Source: an uncultured Opitutia bacterium (GTDB lineage: Bacteria > Verrucomicrobiota > Verrucomicrobiia > Opitutales > JABJCN01). Taken from it: DNA of 6,349 nucleotides. The notes under the pieces are model-generated. The model ran no database searches, was not told the origin of the DNA, and was given only the letters and a program-made list of their open reading frames with translations. Shown here piece by piece: positions 1 to 4,949 of this stretch. The position numbers were made by a program, and so were the translations under genes. Positions within the stretch are counted from its first letter, which is position 1. Each line of letters starts with the position of its first letter. The stretch lies in contig CAJWSN010000076.1 in the NCBI GenBank assembly GCA_913046175.1, positions 1 to 6,349 of the forward strand, written 5' to 3'.

Positions 1-924
1 ATATCCAGACCCGTTGTCCTCCTGTAAAAGATATTTGGCAGAAGACAAAAAGTTCCACCCGGTCGGGCTGCTCGCGTTCCGGCGCCAGTTCAGGGCACCT
101 TGCTGAATCCTGAATTGAAGCAATCCGTCCATCGCGTAGCCATCAGCATCACGTGGAGATTTCTCACGATAGTTACGATGATCGTTCGTGTAAATCGCCT
201 CAAGGCTCGAAACTTCACTGAATTCCCTGCGAAAAGTGAGGCGACCACCCGAGTTGTTGGAGTCCTCGTAAGAGTCTTCGTAACGGGTGCCTCCAAACAC
301 GGCCTCCAATTTGAAAACCGACCCGTCATTGAAGTAAACTTCAACATGAGGTGAAACTTCAAATTGGTGCGCGCTAACACCAAAGGTGTCCAGGGTGTCC
401 AGGTCCGCAGATGCATCAAACACCTGGTCATAAAAAATATGCGTGCCCATGAGGCCAATGTTGCGGTTCTCTTTCCATCCTTGGGTAACCTGACCCTGCG
501 TGATGTAGAGGCGCCCATCATCCACATCCTCAAAATAAGATAGATGCTCACCGTAAAAATAGATGTAGGCATTTGCCTGGCCGGGCTCAGGCAGGCGATA
601 GATTAATCCGTCCAATGCGCCGAAGAAATATCCTGACTCCACCTGCTCAAATGCGCCATAGAGCACATTATCCCCATGACCAAGACCGGTGCGGACCTTA
701 AGGTCCACATCCCATCCCGGTTTTGTCGAAAGCTCGGCCATGAAATCCTCTCCAAGAATTTCCGCAAGTTCTCCATCACTAAGGATATCCTCTCCGAGCT
801 CACCCTTGAGCTCTTCTTCAATTAATTCATCAAGGGCCTCGTCCACAGTTTGACCATGCGCCCCGAAAACCACCAAAATTATCAGGGCTGAAATAGTCGG
901 TAAAAGTTTGTGGATCAAATACAT
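1..924 (-). CDS. Exported protein, probable outer-membrane beta-barrel (3' end beyond window)
   Basis: An open minus-strand frame from an ATG at 924 runs without a stop to base 1, giving 308 visible residues. Residues 1-24 form a signal peptide: a short basic start (MYLIHKLLP), a hydrophobic stretch (ISALIILVVFGA) and a likely signal peptidase I site AHG|QT. A short acidic helical segment follows (about 28-60, rich in E, D and L). From about residue 70 the sequence is dominated by alternating polar and aromatic/hydrophobic stretches with Gly-Asp-Asn turns, such as AYIYFYGEHLSYF, VEVYFNDGSVFKLEAVFGG and RLTFRREF. This pattern suggests transmembrane beta strands, so an outer-membrane location is inferred. 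No named family was recognised. A TTG at 918 preceded by GGGA is an alternative start. The gene follows the terminator of its neighbour, so it is probably transcribed separately. Confidence 0.72.
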   Translation of the reverse strand, partial: MYLIHKLLPTISALIILVVFGAHGQTVDEALDELIEEELKGELGEDILSDGELAEILGEDFMAELSTKPGWDVDLKVRTGLGHGDNVLYGAFEQVESGYFFGALDGLIYRLPEPGQANAYIYFYGEHLSYFEDVDDGRLYITQGQVTQGWKENRNIGLMGTHIFYDQVFDASADLDTLDTFGVSAHQFEVSPHVEVYFNDGSVFKLEAVFGGTRYEDSYEDSNNSGGRLTFRREFSEVSSLEAIYTNDHRNYREKSPRDADGYAMDGLLQFRIQQGALNWRRNASSPTGWNFLSSAKYLLQEDNGSGY

Positions 925-932
925 TCCCAGAA

Positions 933-959
933 ATTATAGTCCGCGATTTACTGAAACAA
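933..959 (-). promoter_or_regulatory. Possible sigma-70-type promoter, near-leaderless
   Basis: A perfect TATAAT lies on the minus strand at 933-938. A poor -35 candidate (TTGTTT, 954-959) sits at a short 15-bp spacing. Initiation about 7 bp downstream would fall near 926, almost on the ATG at 924, giving a leaderless or near-leaderless mRNA. The location makes sense because the upstream gene ends in an intrinsic terminator at 991-1030, so this gene needs its own promoter in the short gap. The weak -35 keeps confidence low. Confidence 0.35.
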
Positions 960-990
960 CATTGAGCATTCAACGATTTACTCCACCGCC

Positions 991-1030
991 AACAATAAAA
1001 AGGACGGGCATCCCCGAAGGATGCCCGTCC
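991..1030 (-). terminator. Rho-independent terminator of the 387-aa secreted protein gene
   Basis: There is a perfect 12-bp inverted repeat, GGACGGGCATCC (1002-1013) with GGATGCCCGTCC (1019-1030), separated by a 5-nt loop. On the minus strand the loop reads TTCGG and the stem is followed at once by TTTTTATTGTT (1001 down to 991). It lies 40 bp beyond the stop codon at 1070. The plus-strand side has no T tract, so it acts for leftward transcription only. Confidence 0.93.
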
Positions 1031-1069
1031 CTGTTTGAATCCCCGGAATAAAATTCCAGTAAATCCGTG

Positions 1070-2233
1070 TTACCGGTCGGTCGGTCGACGGTCGTCGGTT
1101 TTTCCGCCTGGTTTGGGACGTGGCGGGGGCCTCAGGTTAGGGCGAACCCCGCCATCCTTGCCACCCTTGGGCTTCTCGATCGATTCCCGGATTTGGCGTT
1201 GCAGGTTCTTCATTTCATCCTGGAGTGTCTTCTGCTCTTCGCGGAAGTTATCCAACAGAGCTTTCCGCTCTTGGATGGACGCTTTGGCTAGGGCAGACAC
1301 AAGAGAGCGCTTGCTGTCAGCAGCACTCTTAAGGATTTCGTCATGGGCGGCGCGCAACTCGAGAACGGCTTCCGGAACCTCAGGCTTTGACGGGCGCTCC
1401 GGTCGAGCATCCTTCAAGCCTTCCTTAATTTCCTTGGAGAGGTCTTTTTGTCCTTCAAAGCGAGCCTTGTTTTCTTCATGGAATGCCTTGGTGATTTCAC
1501 GAATTTTTGTACGAGTCGGGTTTTTAAGCGCTTTGATCTCAGCCTTGAGGGCATCACGAAGCTCATCATTTTCCTTCTTGTAGGATTCCAGCTTACCCTT
1601 CAGGTCATCGGAGAGCTCAGGTCTTGCGGGACGCTCAGGGCGTTCAGGTTTTGGCTTGGCCACTTCTCCGGAATCTCCATCACCACGGCCAGGTTTCCCG
1701 GGCTTCGGAGGCTTGGGCTTGCCGGGCTTGCCGGGCTTTTCGCCGCCTTCACCGGGCTTGCCGGGCTTTTCGCCGCCTTCGCCAGGTTTTGGCCTTACCG
1801 GTTTTTCACCACCTTCACCGGGCTTGCCGGGCTTTTCACCGCCTTCGCCAGGTTTTGGCCTTACCGGTTTTTCACCACCTTCACCAGGCTTTGTAGGTAA
1901 TATAGGCTTTGGGTCAGGCCCTCCGGTTTCGGGCTTCTCGGGCTTTTCAACCTCAGGACGAGGCTTTCCAGGACGGGCGCCAGGACCTGCCTGAAGGCGG
2001 TCATCGATGCGATCCCTGTCCTGATCAATAAAATTCCTGATTTTTGGGCCGGGAATGATGAAGCCATCATCGTCAAGCCAGGAACCAAAGATTTCTTTAT
2101 CTATCTTGATATCCGGTAATTCCGGCTTTGTCGGCTTTTCCGGCCTTACCAGCTTTTCTGCGCGCTGGGCATTAGCCAGCGCGGTAATGCTCACCAGCAC
2201 AAAGCCAGCGAGGAGGATTTTTAGTATTTTCAT
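1070..2233 (-). CDS. Secreted Pro/Lys-rich protein with tandem-repeat linker and two helical modules
   Basis: This 387-residue protein matches no family I can name. Residues 1-22 are a signal peptide (MKILK, then a hydrophobic core, cleavage at ANA|Q), so it acts outside the cytoplasm. Residues 42-85 form a small non-repetitive region containing DQDRDRIDDRLQ (70-81), which resembles an Asp-rich calcium-binding loop. Residues 86-200 are a Pro/Gly/Lys linker with GEGGEKP repeats (118-170). Residues 204-273 and 283-352 are two 70-residue Lys/Glu/Ala-rich modules, probably amphipathic helices or coiled coil. They align without gaps to each other and to the modules of the paralogue at 2539-3270 (36/70 and 32/70 identical by hand). 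The tail is basic and Pro-rich. No clear Shine-Dalgarno precedes the ATG at 2233. The signal peptide starts directly at this Met, and a -24/-12 promoter and an intrinsic terminator flank the gene, so it is probably monocistronic. A surface-polymer-binding or chaperone-like role is only a guess. Confidence 0.88.
   Translation of the reverse strand: MKILKILLAGFVLVSITALANAQRAEKLVRPEKPTKPELPDIKIDKEIFGSWLDDDGFIIPGPKIRNFIDQDRDRIDDRLQAGPGARPGKPRPEVEKPEKPETGGPDPKPILPTKPGEGGEKPVRPKPGEGGEKPGKPGEGGEKPVRPKPGEGGEKPGKPGEGGEKPGKPGKPKPPKPGKPGRGDGDSGEVAKPKPERPERPARPELSDDLKGKLESYKKENDELRDALKAEIKALKNPTRTKIREITKAFHEENKARFEGQKDLSKEIKEGLKDARPERPSKPEVPEAVLELRAAHDEILKSAADSKRSLVSALAKASIQERKALLDNFREEQKTLQDEMKNLQRQIRESIEKPKGGKDGGVRPNLRPPPRPKPGGKTDDRRPTDR
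1741..1902 (-). repeat. In-frame tandem repeat, 66-bp period, coding for the GEGGEKP linker
   Basis: Bases 1771-1836 and 1837-1902 are near-identical direct copies. They differ at one base early in the unit (cgccgcc against caccgcc), and the second copy diverges only at its right end. A further shorter 30-bp copy lies at 1741-1770. The protein reads as alternating 12- and 10-residue units (GEGGEKPVRPKP, GEGGEKPGKP). The combined 22-residue unit occurs twice, followed by one extra 10-residue unit. The period is a multiple of three, so gain or loss of copies would keep the reading frame and only change linker length. Confidence 0.9.
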
Positions 2234-2279
2234 GGTTTTTGGATGAATGTTTTGAGTTGAAAATTATCATTACTACATA

Positions 2280-2296
2280 CGCACATCCCGTGCCAA
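2280..2296 (-). promoter_or_regulatory. Sigma-54 (-24/-12) promoter of the 387-aa secreted protein gene
   Basis: The minus strand reads TTGGCACGGGATGTGCG. Against the RpoN consensus YTGGCACGRNNNTTGCW, the -24 block TTGGCACGG is a full match. At -12 the essential GC is present, with GTGC in place of TTGC. The GG and GC dinucleotides are exactly 10 bp apart. With the C of GC at -12 (2281), transcription would start near 2269, giving a 36-nt leader before the ATG at 2233. A matching element precedes the paralogous gene. Confidence 0.8.
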
Positions 2297-2401
2297 TATG
2301 TTCAATCGGGTAAAGTGCCAACTCAACCCGCACCAAAACTGTCACAGAGGTGCTTTCCTACACCTGTTTCCATCCATCCCAGAAGGAACGGTTTCAAAGA
2401 C

Positions 2402-2439
2402 GGGGGATTATTGCCAAAGATTGTGGGTATTATTTCCCA
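2402..2439. promoter_or_regulatory. Candidate enhancer (UAS): two sites for an NtrC-type activator
   Basis: Site 1, TGGGTATTATTTCCCA (2424-2439), matches 13 of 16 bases of the perfect palindrome at 3464-3479 upstream of the paralogue. Site 2, GGGGGATTATTGCCAA (2402-2417), matches 12 of 16. All three share the core GGGKAWTATTNCC. The two sites here are 22 bp apart centre to centre, about two helical turns, as expected for dimers bound on one face of DNA. Site 1 is centred about 162 bp upstream of the predicted start at 2269, a normal enhancer distance for sigma-54 activators. Binding by the regulator encoded at 3494-4900 is inferred. Confidence 0.62.
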
Positions 2440-2460
2440 AACGAGATCATTGCGCGTGCA

Positions 2461-2503
2461 ACGAAAACAAAGAAACGGCGGGCAACGCAAGTTGCCCGCC
2501 GTT
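2461..2503 (-). terminator. Rho-independent terminator of the 243-aa secreted protein gene
   Basis: There is a perfect 13-bp inverted repeat (2474-2486 with 2491-2503) around a 4-nt loop (GCAA on the plus strand). The GC-rich stem core is CGGCGGGCAAC. On the minus strand the hairpin runs into the T-rich tail TTCTTTGTTTTCG. It lies about 35 bp beyond the stop codon at 2539, between that gene and the enhancer sites of the next one. The two paralogues are therefore separate transcription units. Confidence 0.92.
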
Positions 2504-2538
2504 CTCGATTTGGGGTAAACCGGCGCGAAAGAAATGGA

Positions 2539-3270
2539 TTAGCGAGACCCGGGACGACGATTGCCTGGACGCGACGTCACGCCAGGCTTGGGCCGGGGCT
2601 TCCTTCCCCCTTCACCAACACGGGGTTTGTCATGTGATCCCAGGCTTTCCCGAATTTCCTTGTGCAGTGCCTTCAATTCATCCGCCATTTTTGATTGCTC
2701 CTCGCGAAACTTTTCAACCAGTGCCTTGCGTTCGTCTTCGGTTGCCTTGGTCAGTGCCTCACGCAGCTTTTTTTTATTCTCGGACATGCCCTTGAGCAGT
2801 TTCGAGTGCTTTTCCCGAAGCGCCTTGGCTTCATCGGAGAGTTCAGGCTTTTTCGGGCGCTCTGGGCGTGCTGCCTCAATTCCTTTCCGAATTTCAGCAA
2901 CCAATGCCTTTTGTGCGTCAAGCCTGTCCTTGTTTGCTTCACGAAAAGCTTTTGAGGCTTCATGAACTTGCTCACGACTTGGTTTCTCAAGAGCTTCGAT
3001 GGCAGCTTTGAGTTCTGAACGAAGACTTTGGCTTTCCTTCTTGTAGGCCTCCATCTTTTCCTTCAGTTCATCCGGCAGGGCTGGACGATCGGGCACCTCG
3101 GGCCGATCAGGTTTCCCGGAAGAAGGCCGACCCGGCTTCTTGGGGCTGGGGCGACCGGGTTTGCGAATCGATTTTTTATCATCGTCTGCCGGGGCATCCT
3201 GGCCTTGGACAACCATGATGGAAAACCCGCCCGCTGCCAGGGCAAGCATCAATAATTTAAACAATTTCAT
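2539..3270 (-). CDS. Secreted Lys/Pro-rich helical protein, paralogue of the gene at 1070-2233
   Basis: This 243-residue protein matches no family I can name. Residues 1-24 look like a signal peptide (MKLFK, hydrophobic core, cleavage near VQG|Q), so it is exported. Residues 25-61 are a basic Pro-rich linker with KPGRPSPKKPGRPS. Two 70-residue modules follow at 62-131 and 141-210, rich in Lys, Glu, Ala and Leu with helical periodicity; the second contains ERKALVEKFREEQ. Module spacing is 79 residues, exactly as in the paralogue. The modules are 21/70 identical to each other by hand count. The tail is strongly basic and ends RRPGSR. It includes GEGGRKPRPKPG (219-230), a relic of the repeat that is expanded in the paralogue's linker. 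The ATG at 3270 has a good Shine-Dalgarno (AAGGAA, 8 nt upstream). A sigma-54 promoter precedes it and a strong terminator follows. Its position just after a sigma-54 activator gene suggests direct control by that activator. The function is unknown. Confidence 0.88.
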   Translation of the reverse strand: MKLFKLLMLALAAGGFSIMVVQGQDAPADDDKKSIRKPGRPSPKKPGRPSSGKPDRPEVPDRPALPDELKEKMEAYKKESQSLRSELKAAIEALEKPSREQVHEASKAFREANKDRLDAQKALVAEIRKGIEAARPERPKKPELSDEAKALREKHSKLLKGMSENKKKLREALTKATEDERKALVEKFREEQSKMADELKALHKEIRESLGSHDKPRVGEGGRKPRPKPGVTSRPGNRRPGSR

Positions 3271-3326
3271 TTTGAATTTCCTTGATTTGGGTGGTTTGTG
3301 TTGAAAGGGATTCTGGTCGAAAGAGG

Positions 3327-3343
3327 TGCAAAAGCCATGCCAA
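3327..3343 (-). promoter_or_regulatory. Sigma-54 (-24/-12) promoter of the 243-aa secreted protein gene
   Basis: The minus strand reads TTGGCATGGCTTTTGCA. It fits the RpoN consensus YTGGCACGRNNNTTGCW at every defined position but one (CAT for CAC). It has a perfect TTGCA at -12 and the required 10 bp between GG and GC. The predicted start is near 3316, giving a 46-nt leader that contains the Shine-Dalgarno at 3278-3283. This is the better of the two -24/-12 elements in the window. Confidence 0.85.
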
Positions 3344-3463
3344 CCCCAATGGGTATGGCCTTAATCGGCTAAGATATGCGCTTTCCTTCGTTTGATTGAC
3401 AGACTGATTGATTAATCTGCAGGCACTAAAATTAGAATATTTATAGATATTTACCAAATAAAC

Positions 3464-3479
3464 TGGGGAATATTCCCCA
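3464..3479. promoter_or_regulatory. Perfect 16-bp palindrome, candidate enhancer (UAS) for the NtrC-type regulator
   Basis: TGGGGAATATTCCCCA is its own reverse complement over all 16 bases. It is centred about 155 bp upstream of the predicted start at 3316 and only 15 bp beyond the stop codon of the sigma-54 activator gene. Two related sites sit at the equivalent distance from the other -24/-12 promoter. A dimeric Fis-type HTH would be expected to bind such a dyad. A hairpin terminator is unlikely because the palindrome has no loop and no T run follows it on the minus strand. Confidence 0.66.
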
Positions 3480-3493
3480 TGTAAAAGAAAAGT

Positions 3494-4900
3494 TCAGTCC
3501 TTTTTTAGGCGGTATCTAACGTAGTCGCGAGGAACACCTAGAAGACGCGCGGCGGCAGAGACGTTGTCACCAGCTTGATCCAACGCCTTAAAAATCAGTC
3601 GATTAATGGCTTCTTCAATTTGAAAGCCATCCTCCCCTGGATCAGGAAACTTCCATCCTGCGTTCAGCCAATCATCGGATGTTTGGCCTGACTGGAGGGA
3701 TGGCTCATGGCTTTCCCGAAGGTTGCGGAAATGCAGTTCCCCACCCTCTGCAAGTACAACTGAGCGCTCTAGCTCGTGAGCCAATTCACGCACATTTCCT
3801 GGCCATGGGTATTTCTTCAGGCGCTCACGACCCTTTTCTGAAACAGCAAGGTTTCTCACACGATAGCGGCGAAGGATTCCCTTCAAGAGGAAATCTGCCA
3901 ATGCAGGGACATCCCCGGGACGCTCCCGCAGGGGAGGAATGCAAATTCGCAAAAGGTCCAGCCGATGGTATAAATCCTGACGAAATGTTCCTTGCTGGAT
4001 GGCCTCCTGCAGGTTGAGGTTGGTTGCGGTGACAAGACGGGGGGTTACATCAATCTCCTTGTTGCCCCCCACCCGGCGGATGCGGGATGTTTCAAGGGCT
4101 GTGAGAATCTTTGCCTGGACGGCGGGGGAAAGGCTTGGAATTTCATCCAGGAACAATGTGCCGCCGGAAGCCGCCTCAAAAAGACCCATTCGTGCACTTC
4201 GTGCATCTGTGAAGGCACCCCGCTCGTGGCCAAACAACTCACTCTCGGCAAGATTCTCCGGGAGGGCTGAGCAGTTTAGTTCCACAAAGGGGCCGCTGGC
4301 ACGCGGACCGTTTTCATGAACCATGCGGGCCAGGGTGCTTTTTCCTGTCCCGGTCTCCCCTTCAATAAGAATGGGTGGTGGACGGTCCAGAAGCCGACTG
4401 TCCGCATCCAGAATTTTCTCGAGGTGCTTTTCCAATGCGGAAAGACCCTCCCCAAAGAAAAAGTTGCGCGATTCCTTCTCCAGCTTCCTGCGATGCTGCT
4501 CGAGCCGGTCTGCCTGCCGAGCCTTGCGGCAGGCTCCAAGGATCAGCGGAATTTCCTCGTGGTCAAAAGGCTTGGCAAGATAGTCTGCGGCACCCAGGCG
4601 CATGGCTTCCACAGCTGTCTCCACCCCTCCTTCCGCAGTCATGACAACGACACCGGTATCCGGGACAAATACCCCGCTGCGCAACAGCTCCAGACCATTT
4701 CCATCTGGCAGGTGGACATCCAGCATCGCAAAGTCAAAATCCATGGACTCCAGGCAGTTCCGGGCCTCCTGCAAGGATTCGGCAACCGTCACCTCCGCAC
4801 CGTAGCCCTCCAAGGCAGCGGCTAACCGCTTCCTTAGAAGCGGCTCATCCTCAATGATAAGAATCTCGACCGCAGACAAGGCCGCATTTTGTTGTGACAT
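3494..4900 (-). CDS. Sigma-54-dependent response regulator, NtrC/AtoC type
   Basis: This 468-residue protein has the full three-domain layout and usual length of NtrC-family activators. The receiver (about 11-125) has the acidic pocket E17/D18, phospho-acceptor D61 (MLDVHLPDGNG), T88 and K110 (LAKPF). The AAA+ domain (about 150-385) has Walker A GETGTGKS (181-188), the sigma-54 contact loop GAFTDA (228-233; usually GAFTGA), Walker B TLFLDE (248-253), sensor I ATN (292-294), FRQDLYHRL with candidate arginine fingers R307 and R313, PPLRERPGD (322-330) and YPWPGNVREL (364-373). A Fis-type HTH closes the protein (about 427-466, NVSAAARLLGVPRDYVRYRLKK). Phosphorylated by a partner kinase, it should bind enhancer DNA and hydrolyse ATP to open sigma-54 promoters. 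Two such promoters lie directly downstream. No kinase is visible in the window. The ATG at 4900 lacks a clear Shine-Dalgarno, but it starts just before the receiver's first strand. The gene follows the previous one by 49 bp with no terminator between, so co-transcription is possible. Confidence 0.95.
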   Translation of the reverse strand: MSQQNAALSAVEILIIEDEPLLRKRLAAALEGYGAEVTVAESLQEARNCLESMDFDFAMLDVHLPDGNGLELLRSGVFVPDTGVVVMTAEGGVETAVEAMRLGAADYLAKPFDHEEIPLILGACRKARQADRLEQHRRKLEKESRNFFFGEGLSALEKHLEKILDADSRLLDRPPPILIEGETGTGKSTLARMVHENGPRASGPFVELNCSALPENLAESELFGHERGAFTDARSARMGLFEAASGGTLFLDEIPSLSPAVQAKILTALETSRIRRVGGNKEIDVTPRLVTATNLNLQEAIQQGTFRQDLYHRLDLLRICIPPLRERPGDVPALADFLLKGILRRYRVRNLAVSEKGRERLKKYPWPGNVRELAHELERSVVLAEGGELHFRNLRESHEPSLQSGQTSDDWLNAGWKFPDPGEDGFQIEEAINRLIFKALDQAGDNVSAAARLLGVPRDYVRYRLKKD

Positions 4901-4949
4901 GAAAAAGAGCTACAAGAATTCCCCCGCAAGCCAAGGAAAATCCAGAGAT

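Noticed and set aside
1075..1087. CGGT tetranucleotide repeat near the 3' end of the 387-aa gene as a phase-variation tract
   Set aside because: There are only about three copies, at the last codons of the protein, where slippage would have little effect.
1035..1583. Plus-strand open frame of 182 codons opposite the helical modules
   Set aside because: It lies antisense to a well-supported gene, is Ser/Arg/Phe-rich as expected for the complement of Lys/Glu/Ala codons, and has no recognisable domain or start signal.
1656..1994. Plus-strand open frame with GLPGFSPPSPG-like collagen-style repeats
   Set aside because: It is the antisense of the GEGGEKP tandem repeat in the 1070-2233 gene. That gene has a signal peptide, a paralogue, a promoter and a terminator; the plus frame has none of these.
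2315..2321. Second TTGGCAC (-24-like) element on the minus strand, 25 bp upstream of the accepted one
   Set aside because: The base pair at the -12 position reads GA instead of GC after the 10-bp spacer, so a functional sigma-54 promoter is unlikely.
2298..2795. Plus-strand open frame of 165 codons across the intergenic region
   Set aside because: It runs through the enhancer sites and terminator and then antisense into the 243-aa gene. Its composition (many Cys, Pro, His) is not protein-like and no ribosome binding site is seen.
3391..3417. AATCAATCA-type sequences between enhancer and promoter as an IHF bending site
   Set aside because: The match to WATCAANNNNTTR fails in the TTR half, and AT-rich matches of this quality are expected by chance.
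3442..3457. A second UAS copy 22 bp from the perfect palindrome, by analogy with the 2402-2439 pair
   Set aside because: Only 8 of 16 bases match and just one half (TACCAA) resembles the motif.
3464..3479. Palindrome read as a transcription terminator of the regulator gene
   Set aside because: It has no loop and no following T run on the minus strand. Its similarity to the sites upstream of the other promoter fits an operator better.
4916..4927. GGGGGAATTC half-site just upstream of the regulator start, possible autoregulation
   Set aside because: Only one half of the GGGKAWTATTNCC dyad is present, and there is no -24/-12 promoter nearby.
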